Part shown: positions 35,910-46,518 of the stretch, piece by piece
Position numbering within the stretch: the first letter of the stretch is position 1
Layout: every line of letters starts with the position of its first letter
Assembly: GCF_006980715.1 (NCBI RefSeq)
Contig: NZ_SBHN01000004.1
Coordinates: 1,353 to 65,352, forward strand
DNA from: Telmatospirillum sp. J64-1
Lineage (GTDB): Bacteria > Pseudomonadota > Alphaproteobacteria > Rhodospirillales > Magnetospirillaceae
Direction of reading: 5' to 3'
DNA: 64,000 bases
Position numbers and translations under genes: made by a program
Notes under the pieces: model-generated
The model's database searches: none
What the model saw: only the letters and a program-made list of their open reading frames with translations
What the model was told of the DNA's origin: nothing

Positions 35910-36103
35910 CAGCCTCTGCCTCGGGTGTGGGTTCATCAAGCGCCAGAGCTTAGCCCAGCCCGTCGGCGCGGTCACGTCTTGCGCGCCAAGGGAGGCGGCT
36001 TGCCGCAGGGCAAGGCTGTCATGCAGCCGCTCCTTTTGACATTCCAGTTCCTTCGGGTAGGCTATCCGCCCCTGGAACAGTCTGTGGTCCTACCCTGCTG
36101 CCG

Positions 36104-37075
36104 ATGACGAACGCTCCGCCCCTTCGCCAGCTGCTGGCTTCGCCTTACCTGTTGCTGCTGGTGCCGCCGCTGCTCTGGGCGGGCAACACCATCCTCGGGC
36201 GCATCGCGGCGGACGCGATCCCGCCCCTGGCCCTGTCCTTCTGGCGCTGGATGCTGGCCCTGCTGATCGTCGCGCCGATAGGCCTGCCGCGCGTACTGGC
36301 CCAGCGCGAGGCGGTGCGGCGTCACTGGCTGACCCTGCTGCTGTTCGGCGCCACCAGCGTCGGCGCCTACAACACCTTCCTCTACATCGCCCTGCACAGC
36401 ACCACCGCCATCAACGCCATGCTGGTGAATTCCGCCATGCCGGTGCTGATCGTCGCCTTGTCCTGGCTGTGGCTGGGCGAGGCGCTGAGCCTGCGGCAAT
36501 GGGGCGGCGTCCTGCTTTCGCTGTCCGGCGTGGTGCTGGTCATCACGCAAGGGCAGTGGTCGGTGCTGATGGCGCTGGAGCTGCGCCAGGGGGATCTGGT
36601 GATGCTGCTGGCCGCAGCCGCCTGGGCGATCTATTCGGTGGCCCTGAAGCGCAAGCCGACCGGGCTCGACCCGATGGCGCTGCTGACCCTTCAGATCGCC
36701 ACCGGCCTGCTGGTCCTGCTGCCTTTCTATCTCTGGGAACTGTCCTCGGGGGCGCGGTTCGAGACCAATTTGAGCAATCTTGGGATCATCGCCTATGTGG
36801 CGGTCTTCCCGTCCCTGCTGGCCTATTATTTCTGGAACAGGGGGGTCGGCGCCCTGGGCGCCAATGTGGCCGGACAATATATCTATCTTCTGCCGGTCTT
36901 CACCGCCGTCCTGGCGGTCCTGCTGCTGGGCGAGACTTTCGGCTGGTATCACGGTGCCGGATTGGGCCTGATCTTCATCGGCATCTGGATCGCCACTCTC
37001 TCGAAAAAGGCGAAAAAGGGTAAAAGCCTCAGCCCGTCAAATGCTTTGCAGGCAAAGAAGCGGGGCGTAGAATGA
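36104..37075 (+). CDS. DMT superfamily (EamA) transporter
   Basis: A protein of 323 aa with ten predicted helices in two EamA repeats ('PPLLWAGNTILGRIAADAIP', 'VMLLAAAAWAIYSVALKRKP'). It should export a small metabolite. The C-terminal tail is lysine-rich. Its stop overlaps an in-frame ATG of the ligase gene (37072), and the three following genes run in the same direction, so it may belong with the ligase/ACP pair. Confidence 0.9.
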   Translation: MTNAPPLRQLLASPYLLLLVPPLLWAGNTILGRIAADAIPPLALSFWRWMLALLIVAPIGLPRVLAQREAVRRHWLTLLLFGATSVGAYNTFLYIALHSTTAINAMLVNSAMPVLIVALSWLWLGEALSLRQWGGVLLSLSGVVLVITQGQWSVLMALELRQGDLVMLLAAAAWAIYSVALKRKPTGLDPMALLTLQIATGLLVLLPFYLWELSSGARFETNLSNLGIIAYVAVFPSLLAYYFWNRGVGALGANVAGQYIYLLPVFTAVLAVLLLGETFGWYHGAGLGLIFIGIWIATLSKKAKKGKSLSPSNALQAKKRGVE

Positions 37076-37125
37076 AGAATAGCAAAAAATCAACTGCCGG
37101 CGGGGAACCGGCATCCGGAGGAAGA

Positions 37126-38901
<1,776 letters not shown>

Positions 38902-38909
38902 CCGCCGCC

Positions 38910-39146
38910 ATGATGAGGACCATCACCGAGGCCCTATGCGCCGTCGCTCCCGAATGCGATCCGGAACGGCTCGACCCCGACCGTCCCCTGCGCGAGCAGT
39001 TGGACCTGGATTCCGTGGACCTTCTGCACTTCATCATGGAAGTCGAAGACCATCTGGGGGTTTCGCTGTTGGATCATGCCTTTGACGAATTGGCTACGCT
39101 GAACGGTTTCTTGCGTTCCATTTCCGGTCAGCCGATAAAGACCTGA
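38910..39146 (+). CDS. Acyl carrier protein
   Basis: A protein of 78 aa, acidic and helical. The phosphopantetheine attachment site is Ser35 in 'EQLDLDSVDLLHFIMEVED', close to the usual D-S-L of ACPs. It is not the fatty-acid AcpP by sequence or context: it lies eight bases after an AMP-forming ligase and probably receives that enzyme's product. No ketosynthase or reductase is nearby. Confidence 0.88.
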   Translation: MMRTITEALCAVAPECDPERLDPDRPLREQLDLDSVDLLHFIMEVEDHLGVSLLDHAFDELATLNGFLRSISGQPIKT

Positions 39147-39229
39147 AAGCCGGACGCCGCCTTGCCAGGCCGCTGCGCACTTCCTGCAACGGTGGATGCA
39201 GGGCGCAACGACAGGAAGGAGGAAGCAAG

Positions 39230-39466
39230 ATGAACAATCCGTACATGTTCATGCTGGCATGGCAGATGACGCTGGCCCAGGGCTGGCTTTCCTGCATGCA
39301 GGCCATGGTCCAGAGCTGCGGTCAGATCGCGCAGCATAATGCCGAACTGTTCAAGCAGATGCCCCGTTACCAGCGCCATCAGAACGGCATTCCGCCCTGG
39401 GGCGCCTCCTGGTCCGACTTTTACGGGCGCCGCCATACCGACGTGGATGTGGAACATATGCGCTGA
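39230..39466 (+). CDS. Small protein of unknown function
   Basis: A protein of 78 aa starting MNNPYMFMLAWQMTLAQGWL, rich in Met, Gln and Trp, with one weakly hydrophobic helix that looks phasin-like. CAGGAAGGAGGAAGCAAG before the ATG is a very strong ribosome site, so I believe it is expressed. It trails the ACP gene by 83 bp. No characterised relative is recognised. Confidence 0.7.
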   Translation: MNNPYMFMLAWQMTLAQGWLSCMQAMVQSCGQIAQHNAELFKQMPRYQRHQNGIPPWGASWSDFYGRRHTDVDVEHMR

Positions 39467-39591
39467 GGCCCGTCAGGAGACGGCGCCAAAAGGACTGGAC
39501 TGGGCGGCGTGATGAAATGGCGAGACGGGTGCGGTTCGACCCGAAGGAATGGCGACAGGAGACCTTCTCCCCACGGCCTTCTGTCGCTTTT

Positions 39592-39762
39592 CTAGAACAG
39601 GTTGCTCACATAGACCGCCAGCAGGACCACCAGCGCCCAGGCGCCGGTCGCGGCACCGATCGCGAACAGCAGGCGCGTGCGGGGCGTCCACTTGCCATCG
39701 GAGAGAAGTCCGGCCTGGTCCTGTGATTGCGTCTTCTGCAATTCGTCTTCGATAAAGCCCAT
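39592..39762 (-). CDS. Small single-span membrane protein
   Basis: A protein of 56 aa: a polar N-terminus (MGFIEDELQKTQSQDQ), then a hydrophobic span 'LLFAIGAATGAWALVVLLAV' ending YVSNLF. GGGG lies just upstream of the ATG. Composition and size are typical of membrane-bound small regulatory proteins. It starts 17 bp after the stop of a candidate exported peptide gene. Confidence 0.7.
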   Translation of the reverse strand: MGFIEDELQKTQSQDQAGLLSDGKWTPRTRLLFAIGAATGAWALVVLLAVYVSNLF

Positions 39763-39778
39763 GACCCCAATCCCTATT

Positions 39779-39967
39779 TTAAACGGTTGGCACCCCTTTT
39801 TGGTGTAATCCAGAGTCCCGCTCCTGACAAACCCTCATATGGGGTAGCCTATAACCTTCGTCATACCTCGCTGGTTTCCCCTCTTCGACCTCCGCCAGAG
39901 CGGGGGAGGAAGGAGGCGCTACCGCAATCAAGGATAGAGCCGAGCCATAAAAGGATAGCGCGAGCAT
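39779..39967 (-). CDS. Candidate small exported protein
   Basis: A protein of 62 aa from the ATG at 39967. Residues 1-25 look like a signal peptide (MLALSFYGSALSLIAVAPPS, then SPALA with a likely cut before EVEEG). The mature part is about 37 polar residues with one Cys. A GTG at 39979 could add four residues. No Shine-Dalgarno is obvious. Position 17 bp upstream of the small membrane protein, on the same strand, is the main support. It may be spurious. Confidence 0.35.
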   Translation of the reverse strand: MLALSFYGSALSLIAVAPPSSPALAEVEEGKPARYDEGYRLPHMRVCQERDSGLHQKGVPTV

Positions 39968-40363
39968 ACGCGATAGCACGTCCGTCCGGTTGTGTTCGAC
40001 GGGGTGGCTATGGCTCTGCCCTGTCCGTATGCGTCCGATGCAGCCTTTCCGGCAAACATCCTCGTGACGCAAAAAGCCTTCCTGACGTTTCCTGGAACCC
40101 GGGCGCCGGAGCGCGAAGCGGCAAACCGCGTCCGGCCCTCTTCCCGGGCCGGGTGGAAGCCGCCACGCGCGCACCGGACCGGCCGATGCGCCGCGCGGCT
40201 CTTCCGAGGCCATCCAAAAGCGGAGTTTCCCTCTCCGCAGGCCTGACAAGCGCTCTAACGGATATCTACGAATGCCCCCGGCCGGGGACAAGCATCCTTC
40301 TCGATATTCCCGTCACCCCCTACGAAATCTCGTGGTTCGGAAGGGGGCGCGGCGGAAACAGGC
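39968..40363. other. About 400 bp without a convincing gene
   Basis: Open frames exist on both strands but lack ribosome sites and familiar sequence. Visible structure: a perfect palindrome CCCCGGCCGGGG near 40275, and a near-perfect long stem 40316-40347 (CCCCCTACGAA with TTCGGAAGGGGG) just past the universal stress gene, without a T-run. Codon use looks unlike the neighbours. It may be a decayed gene. Confidence 0.5.
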
Positions 40364-40792
40364 CTATTCGCGCACCACGAGCACCGAGCAATGGGCATGG
40401 CGCACCACGCGCGCGGCATTGGGGCCGAGCAGGTAGTCGCGCAGTTCCGGGCGATGGGCGGCCATGATGATCAGGTCGGCCTTGATACGCTCGGCCATAT
40501 CCAGGATGGCCTCATAGACGGTCCCCTGGCTGATGATGTGCTGGACCGGGATGCCTTCGGGCACATGCTGCTTGACGAAGGCATGCAGCGCCTCCGTCAC
40601 GCCCTTGACCATCTTGTCCTCATGGTCGCGGGGGAAGAACTGCCCGACGATGCTCATGCCGAAATCGGGCAGCACGGTCATCACATGCAGGCGGGACTCA
40701 AAAGCCTTGGCATATTCCACCGCCGTGGGCAGCGCACGCCGCCAGGAGCTTTCATCGCCCAGATCGACGGTAACGAGGATGTCCTTGTACAT
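40364..40792 (-). CDS. Universal stress protein, last gene of the TRAP operon
   Basis: A protein of 142 aa, one UspA domain: MYKDILVTVDLGDESSWRRA, then 'ADLIIMAAHRPELRDYLLGP' and 'ARVVRHAHCSVLVVRE'. The ATP-loop is G-P-N-A-A rather than the strict G-S-x-A. AAGGAGGCAGCG precedes the ATG. It lies 75 bp after the TRAP permease on the same strand. The known precedent is TeaD of Halomonas, an ATP-binding stress protein that restrains a TRAP transporter. Confidence 0.9.
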   Translation of the reverse strand: MYKDILVTVDLGDESSWRRALPTAVEYAKAFESRLHVMTVLPDFGMSIVGQFFPRDHEDKMVKGVTEALHAFVKQHVPEGIPVQHIISQGTVYEAILDMAERIKADLIIMAAHRPELRDYLLGPNAARVVRHAHCSVLVVRE

Positions 40793-40832
40793 CGCTGCCT
40801 CCTTGTCGTCTTTGGCAGGGTCGTCGTCACTG

Positions 40833-40860
40833 GCAGGCTGCGGAGCGATCCGCAGCCTGC
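40833..40860 (-). other. Perfect 12-bp hairpin between TRAP permease and stress-protein genes
   Basis: GCAGGCTGCGGA-GCGA-TCCGCAGCCTGC is a perfect stem with a four-base loop, a few bases after the permease stop. No T-run follows, so it looks like an mRNA-stabilising or processing hairpin rather than an intrinsic terminator. Confidence 0.7.
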
Positions 40861-40867
40861 ATAAGGA

Positions 40868-43489
40868 TTATGCCTTTGCCGGAACCGCCTGCTGCCGCCG
40901 CAGGCGCACGCGCTGCAGCAGAATGATGAAGCCCAGCAGCAGGAAGGCCGGAATGAACAGCAATTCCTTCGGCGGGACGTCGGCGCGGACTTCCATGAAC
41001 AGGATTTCGTCGTCGAATTCCAGGCCCGCCGATTGCGCCGGGCTGCCGAAACCGACGGAGTCGATCAGGATCCGGTCACCCTCGTGGTAGAGCATGAGGC
41101 CGAGCTGATCCAGCCGCTCCTCGGCGGTACCGGGCGCGCCGACGGTGAACAGGGTGGTGAATTCACGCGGTGCACCGGTGGCGCTCTGGCCGAGGATGCG
41201 CATCCGCAATTCCGTTCCCTGCTCCAGTTCGGGCAGCACTTCCTCGATCTCGCTGGCGTCGTACTGCTCCAGCGGCGGGAAGATCTGGTTCATGAAGGCG
41301 TCGGGGCGCAGCAGCATCAGGGTCACCAGCAGCAGCACCGCCGATTCCCACAGGCGCGAGCGGACGAAGAAGTATCCTTGCGTGGCCGCCGCGAAAGTCA
41401 GCATCGCCACCGTCGAGGTAAAGAAGATCAGGGTGCCGTGCCACAGCGTCACGTCGATCAGCAACAGGTCGGTGTTGAAGATGAACAGGAAGGGCAGCAC
41501 CGCCGTCCGCAGGCTGTAGAAGAAGGCGACGAGGCCGGTGCGGATGGGATCGGCGCGCGACACCGCCGCCGCCGCGAAGGAAGCCAGCCCCACCGGCGGC
41601 GTCACGTCGGCCATGATGCCGAAATAGAAGACGAAGAGATGGGCGGCGATCAGCGGCACGATGACGCCGGACTGGACGGACAGCTCGACGATCACCGGCG
41701 CCATCAGCGTCGCAACGACGATGTAATTGGCCGTGGTCGGCAGGCCCATGCCCAGGATCAGGCTGATCAGGGCCGTCAGCAGCAGCACCAGGATCAGGTT
41801 GCCGCCCGACACCGCCTCGACCACATCGGCCATCACCGCGCCCAGGCCGGTCAGGGTGACCATGCCGACGATGATGCCCGCCGTGGCGGTGGCGATGGCG
41901 ATGCCGATCATGTTGCGGGCACCGGTCGTCAGGCCGTCGAGCAGTTCATTGAAGCCCTGGCGGGCAGCCGCCCCCAGGTCGCCCGAACGGCGGAAGAACG
42001 CCTTCAGCGGACGCTGGGTGACCAGGATGAAGATCATGAACAGGCTGGCCCAGAAGGCCGAGAGGCCGGGCGAAAGCTGTTCGACCAGCAGCGCCCAGAC
42101 CAGAACCACCACCGGCAGCAGGAAATGCAGCCCCACCTGGATGGTCGGCCAGGCTTCGGGCAGCTTGACCACCGGGGCGTTGGGATCGTCGGCCTCCAGC
42201 TCGGGATATTTGGCCGAGTGACGCAGCAGCAGCAGATAGGTGACGCCGATCAGCAGGCCGATCAGCCAATTGGCCGCGCCGCCGGCGATCGCCTGGATGC
42301 CGGTGATGACCCAATAGACCGCGCCCGCCAGGATCAGGATGCTGCACAGGATCAGCCCGGTCCGGATCAAGGCATAGGGCAGGCTGCGCTGCACGCCCGG
42401 CTTGGGCAGGGCCTTCATGTCGGCCTTCAGCGCCTCGAGATGAACGATGTAGAGCAGGCCGATATAGGAGATCAGCGCCGGCAGGAAGGCGTGCTTGACC
42501 ACCTGCGAATAGGGAATGCCCACATATTCGATCATCAGGAATGCCGCGGCCCCCATCACCGGGGGCATGATCTGGCCGTTGACCGAGGACGACACCTCGA
42601 CCGCGCCGGCCTTCTCGGCCGGATAGCCCACGCGCTTCATCAGCGGAATGGTGAAGGTGCCGGTGGTCACCACATTGGCGATGGACGACCCCGAGATCAC
42701 GCCGGTCAGGGCGGAGGAGACGACCGCCGCCTTGGCCGGGCCGCCGCGCAGATGGCCGAGCAGCGAGAAGGCGACCTTGATGAAGTAGTTGCCCGCCCCG
42801 GCCTTGTCGAGCATCGAGCCGAACAGCACGAAGAGGAAGACGAAACTGGTCGAAACACCGAGGGCGATGCCGAAGACGCCCAGCGTGGTGGTCCAGAAAT
42901 GGTTGGCGGCCAGGGCCAGAGAGGCGCCGCGATGGCTGACCACGTCAGGCATGTAGGGGCCGACGAAGACATAGATCAGGGCCAGGATGGCGATGATCAT
43001 CAGCGGCGGGCCGAGGGTGCGCCGGGTGGCTTCCAGCAGCAGCACCACGCCGACGCAGCCCACCACGATGTCCATGGTGGTCGGGCGCGCCGGGCGCATG
43101 GCCAGCTCGCTATAGAATAGGAAGAGATAGGCGGCGCAGAACGCAGCCACCAGCGCCAGGATCCAGTCCGTGATCGGCACGCGGCGGCGCGGCGAGGAGC
43201 GCAGGGCCGGATAGGCGGTAAAGGCCAGGAAGATGCCGAAGGCGAGATGAACCGCGCGGGCTTCAGTGTCGTTCAGCACGCCGAAACCAAGCATGAACGG
43301 CAAAGGCGAAGCGAACCAGAGCTGGAACAGCGACCAGGCCAGCGCCACGGCGAACAGCACCTTGCCGGGCAATCCCAAGGGTGAACGGGCGCCTGTGTCG
43401 GCGGAAGCGACAAGATCCTGTAAATCGGCGGCGCTCGGTCCGTCCTGCGGAGTGTTCGGCTGAGTGTCTTTCGTCGGTGATGGCGTCAT
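40868..43489 (-). CDS. TRAP transporter fused permease (TAXI type) with DUF3394 tail
   Basis: A protein of 873 aa. The small (DctQ-like) and large (DctM-like) membrane subunits are fused, as in TAXI systems. DctM hallmarks are 'GVISGSSIANVVTTGTFTIP' and 'LGMGLPTTANYIVVATLMAP'. About 150 residues after the last transport helix form a PDZ-like/DUF3394 domain ('DRILIDSVGFGSPAQSAGLE') facing one side of the membrane, followed by a final helix. It should import the ligand bound by the TAXI proteins encoded upstream. Confidence 0.94.
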   Translation of the reverse strand: MTPSPTKDTQPNTPQDGPSAADLQDLVASADTGARSPLGLPGKVLFAVALAWSLFQLWFASPLPFMLGFGVLNDTEARAVHLAFGIFLAFTAYPALRSSPRRRVPITDWILALVAAFCAAYLFLFYSELAMRPARPTTMDIVVGCVGVVLLLEATRRTLGPPLMIIAILALIYVFVGPYMPDVVSHRGASLALAANHFWTTTLGVFGIALGVSTSFVFLFVLFGSMLDKAGAGNYFIKVAFSLLGHLRGGPAKAAVVSSALTGVISGSSIANVVTTGTFTIPLMKRVGYPAEKAGAVEVSSSVNGQIMPPVMGAAAFLMIEYVGIPYSQVVKHAFLPALISYIGLLYIVHLEALKADMKALPKPGVQRSLPYALIRTGLILCSILILAGAVYWVITGIQAIAGGAANWLIGLLIGVTYLLLLRHSAKYPELEADDPNAPVVKLPEAWPTIQVGLHFLLPVVVLVWALLVEQLSPGLSAFWASLFMIFILVTQRPLKAFFRRSGDLGAAARQGFNELLDGLTTGARNMIGIAIATATAGIIVGMVTLTGLGAVMADVVEAVSGGNLILVLLLTALISLILGMGLPTTANYIVVATLMAPVIVELSVQSGVIVPLIAAHLFVFYFGIMADVTPPVGLASFAAAAVSRADPIRTGLVAFFYSLRTAVLPFLFIFNTDLLLIDVTLWHGTLIFFTSTVAMLTFAAATQGYFFVRSRLWESAVLLLVTLMLLRPDAFMNQIFPPLEQYDASEIEEVLPELEQGTELRMRILGQSATGAPREFTTLFTVGAPGTAEERLDQLGLMLYHEGDRILIDSVGFGSPAQSAGLEFDDEILFMEVRADVPPKELLFIPAFLLLGFIILLQRVRLRRQQAVPAKA

Positions 43490-43545
43490 GCTGTTCCCCC
43501 TATCCGCCCCTTCGGCTGCTCGTCAGATGGTCTTGATCATCCGAA

Positions 43546-43578
43546 AGAAAAAGGGCGGCCGCGCGCGAGCGGCCGCCC
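43546..43578 (-). terminator. Terminator or attenuator between TAXI gene and TRAP permease
   Basis: On the minus strand GGGCGGCCGC-TCGCGC-GCGGCCGCCC is a perfect 10-bp GC stem followed by TTTTTCTTTC. It stands 13 bases after the TAXI stop and before the permease gene. It should end most transcripts there, giving more binding protein than permease. Confidence 0.8.
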
Positions 43579-43590
43579 CCATTGCGGTTA

Positions 43591-44574
43591 TTACTCCATC
43601 CAGCCGCGTTCACGGAAGTAGCGAACGGCACCGTCATGCAGCGGAGCCGACAGACCGGCCGTCAGCATTTCCTCGGTTTCCAGCACGGCAAAGGCCGGAT
43701 GCTGGCGCTTGAAGCGGTCCAGGTTGTCGAAGACGGCCTTGGTGATGTTGTAGATCACGTCTTCCGGCACGTCGGCAGAGGTCACGAAGGTCGCGCGCAC
43801 GCCGAAGGTCGGGGTCGGCTCGGCGTTGCCGCGATACATTTCACCCGGGATGGTGGCGGTGGCGTAGTAGGGATACTGGTTCACCAACTGCTCGATATCC
43901 GGGCCGTCGACGCTGACCAGCACCGAATCACAGGAGGTGGTGGCTTCCTGGATCGAGCCGTTGGGATGGCCGACGACGTAGACCATGGCGTCGACCTTGT
44001 TGTCGCACAGGGCCTGGGCCTGTTCGCGGGCTTCCAGTTCCGAAGCCAGCGAGAAGTCGCGGACGGTCCAGTTCTTGGCGGCCATCACGGCTTCGATGGT
44101 GGCGCGCTGGCCCGAGCCCGGATTGCCGATATTGACGCGCTTGCCGCGCAGTTCGTCGAAGGTGCGGGCATTGGCGTCACGACGGGCGACCACGGTGAAA
44201 GATTCCGGGTGCAGCGAGAAGACCGAGCGCAGCTTTTCGTTCGGGCCGGCCTGCTGGAACTGCTCGAGGCCTTCCAGGGCGTTGTAATGCACGTCGGACT
44301 GGGCCACGCCCAGTTCGATCTCGCCGCCGGCGATGCGGGTCAGGTTGGCGACCGAGCCGCCGCCGGCCGGGGCATTGCAGCGCAGGCCGTGTTCCTGGGT
44401 GCCGCTGTTGACCAGACGGCAGATATTGGTGGCGACGGCATAATAGATGCCCGTCTCGCCGCCCGAACCGATGGTGATGAAGCGCTGCTGTTGCTGGGCC
44501 GAGGCGGGGACGCTGGCCATGGCAAGGCCGGCCGCAGCAAGAACGGCCAGGCTGGTACGACGAATGAGCATCAA
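43591..44574 (-). CDS. TAXI family TRAP solute-binding protein (1)
   Basis: A protein of 327 aa with a signal peptide (cut near ASVPASAQQQ). The TAXI fold shows 'ITIGSGGETGIYYAVATNIC', 'GEIELGVAQSDVHYNALEG' and 'RGKRVNIGNPGSGQRATIEA'. It binds the substrate in the periplasm for the TRAP permease. GGAGG precedes the ATG. Two Cys-containing stretches ('NICRLVNSG', 'HGLRCNAP') could form a disulfide. Confidence 0.94.
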   Translation of the reverse strand: MMLIRRTSLAVLAAAGLAMASVPASAQQQQRFITIGSGGETGIYYAVATNICRLVNSGTQEHGLRCNAPAGGGSVANLTRIAGGEIELGVAQSDVHYNALEGLEQFQQAGPNEKLRSVFSLHPESFTVVARRDANARTFDELRGKRVNIGNPGSGQRATIEAVMAAKNWTVRDFSLASELEAREQAQALCDNKVDAMVYVVGHPNGSIQEATTSCDSVLVSVDGPDIEQLVNQYPYYATATIPGEMYRGNAEPTPTFGVRATFVTSADVPEDVIYNITKAVFDNLDRFKRQHPAFAVLETEEMLTAGLSAPLHDGAVRYFRERGWME

Positions 44575-44647
44575 AACCTCCTCATGCTTTCTATTGTGAG
44601 ATTCTCTTGAAGGTGGTCACGGCAAGGAAGAAGAAGAAGCCTCCTTC

Positions 44648-45673
44648 TTACTTCAGTCCCACCTCTTTGAAGAATTTTTCCGCTCCGGGATGCAGCGGCG
44701 CGGTGAGACCTGCCCTATGCATCCGGTCGCGATGAATCGTACCCAATACCGGCACCATATCGGCCAAGGCGTCCAGGTTTTCCCAGACGGACTTGACGAT
44801 CGTGTATGCCTCGTCCTCGGGCATATCCTCGGTAGCCACAACGGTGGCGACAGTACCGAAAGTGACCACGTCTTCGGTTTGCCCCTGGTAAGTCTCTGCA
44901 GGAATGGTCAGGGCAGAAAATTGCGCCTGATTGCTCAGCATGGCCTCCATCGGCTTACCCGTCAAGCTGACCAATTCCACTTCGCATTGATTGAGGGTTT
45001 CCTGCAAGCCCGCCGCCGGGTGGACGGCAGTGAAAAAGGCCGCGTCCATGCGGCCTTCGCAGAGAGCCTGGCCCTGCTGGGACAGTTCGATCTCCAGCAC
45101 CGCCTCGAGGTCGCCATGCTGCAGGTTGTAGGTCGCCAGCACGCTTTCGGCCATGCTGCGCTGGAAGGAATCGGGCCTGCCGAGATTGACCTTCTTGCCC
45201 TTCAGGTCGGTGCCGTCCTTGATGTCGCTGTCCTTGCGCACGGCCATCACCACCGCCTCGCCATGCAACGAGAACAGCGAGCGCATTTCCTCGAAGGGGC
45301 CCAGCTCCTTGAAGGCATCCTCGCCCTTCAGGGCATAGGCCTGGCCGCGCGACTGCATCAGGGCCAGGTCCAGGTTGCCTTCGCGCAGGCCCACGACATT
45401 GGCCGCCGTGCCGCTGCTCGGCTCGACCAGGCAGCGCTTGCCCAGGACGTCGCGGTTCTTGTTGAGAATGCGGCAGATGGCGCCGGCTTCGCTGTAGAAA
45501 TAGCCGCCGACCTCGCCGCCGCCCACGACCAGCAGGGGCAGGGTCACCTGTTCGACCACCGCCTCCGGCTCTTCCTCGGCAAACGCGACCCCGGTGAAGG
45601 CCACCATTCCGGCAAGAGCCATGACGGCGGGACTCAGCAAGGCCTTACCCAACGTGACGATACCTTTCCTCAT
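44648..45673 (-). CDS. TAXI family TRAP solute-binding protein (2)
   Basis: A protein of 341 aa with a signal peptide (cut near GVAFAEEEP). It is clearly paralogous to the TAXI protein encoded just downstream: 'GGGEVGGYFYSEAGAICRIL', 'LDLALMQSRGQAYALKGEDA', 'KGKKVNLGRPDSFQRSMAES'. The two differ widely in sequence, so they may bind different ligands. The ATG overlaps the BKACE stop (ATGA), tying it to the enzyme genes. Confidence 0.93.
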   Translation of the reverse strand: MRKGIVTLGKALLSPAVMALAGMVAFTGVAFAEEEPEAVVEQVTLPLLVVGGGEVGGYFYSEAGAICRILNKNRDVLGKRCLVEPSSGTAANVVGLREGNLDLALMQSRGQAYALKGEDAFKELGPFEEMRSLFSLHGEAVVMAVRKDSDIKDGTDLKGKKVNLGRPDSFQRSMAESVLATYNLQHGDLEAVLEIELSQQGQALCEGRMDAAFFTAVHPAAGLQETLNQCEVELVSLTGKPMEAMLSNQAQFSALTIPAETYQGQTEDVVTFGTVATVVATEDMPEDEAYTIVKSVWENLDALADMVPVLGTIHRDRMHRAGLTAPLHPGAEKFFKEVGLK

Positions 45674-46518
45674 ACTTTCCAGCTTTCCTCGGCCATAATG
45701 GCGCGGGCGGCTCCGGCATCGGCGACCGCCCGGCCCAACAGGGGCGCGCCCCGGGCCAATTGGTCTACCAGGGCGGCGTTCTCGGGCGCCAGGCTGCCGT
45801 CCGCCAGCCAGAGATTGTTCTCGAAGCCGACCCGGGCATGACCGCCCAAGGCGGCGGCAGCCATGGCACAGGCATTCTCGTGCCGTCCGAAGGCGCAGAC
45901 CGACCAGCCGGGAGGAAGCTCCCCGGCCTCGCCCGACCAGGCCGCCAGGAAAGGCAGCAGGTCGGTCGGCTGCGACACCTGCCCCGGCGTATAACGCCCG
46001 AGCACGAACAGCACCTGCCCGCCCGGGATGATACCTCGGCTGCGCAACCGAAGGAAACGGCTTACATCTTCGGCAGAGTAGAGGATGTGCTGAATAAATG
46101 TCCGGGCGCGCCATAATTCCGCCAAAAAGGCCGCCCCGTCCCTCTCGGCGGCCTCGTCGGGGATGATTTCGCGCAGGGCCAGGGATACCGCCTCGGGCCG
46201 GACCTCCCGCACCACCGCCATCTGCTCGGCGGGGGAATAGCGCCCCACCGCCTCGGTGGTGATCTGCACCACCATCTCCTCGCCCACCGCCCGGCGCACG
46301 GCGGCGATGCTCTCCTTATAGGCCTCGGCATCCAGCAGATGGGCCCCGTCGGCGTCGCGCACATGCAAATGCAGCATCGCCGCCCCCGCCTCGCGGCAAC
46401 GCGCCGCCGTCTCGGCCATCTCCTTCGCCGTCAGCGGAATGGCGGGATGGTCCTGCTTCAGCCGCCGCGCCCCATTGGGCGCGACGTTGATGATCAGCTT
46501 TTGCGGGGCGGCGGTCAT
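45670..46518 (-). CDS. BKACE family beta-keto acid cleavage enzyme (DUF849)
   Basis: A protein of 282 aa. BKACE enzymes react a beta-keto acid with acetyl-CoA to give acetoacetate and a shorter acyl-CoA. The zinc-binding 'MLHLHVRDADGAHLLD' is intact, as are 'QITTEAVGRYSPAEQMAV' and 'GGHARVGFENNLWL' with the third ligand. The natural keto acid cannot be read from sequence. It overlaps the aminotransferase stop and the TAXI start by four bases on each side. Confidence 0.93.
   Translation of the reverse strand: MTAAPQKLIINVAPNGARRLKQDHPAIPLTAKEMAETAARCREAGAAMLHLHVRDADGAHLLDAEAYKESIAAVRRAVGEEMVVQITTEAVGRYSPAEQMAVVREVRPEAVSLALREIIPDEAAERDGAAFLAELWRARTFIQHILYSAEDVSRFLRLRSRGIIPGGQVLFVLGRYTPGQVSQPTDLLPFLAAWSGEAGELPPGWSVCAFGRHENACAMAAAALGGHARVGFENNLWLADGSLAPENAALVDQLARGAPLLGRAVADAGAARAIMAEESWKV

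Noticed and set aside
40270-40285. CCCCGGCCGGGG palindrome as an operator
   Set aside because: GC-only palindromes of this size arise easily in this genome and there is no promoter context.
39727-40467. 246-codon plus-strand frame in the gene-poor stretch
   Set aside because: No ribosome site, no recognisable sequence, and it runs into the well-supported minus-strand stress-protein gene.
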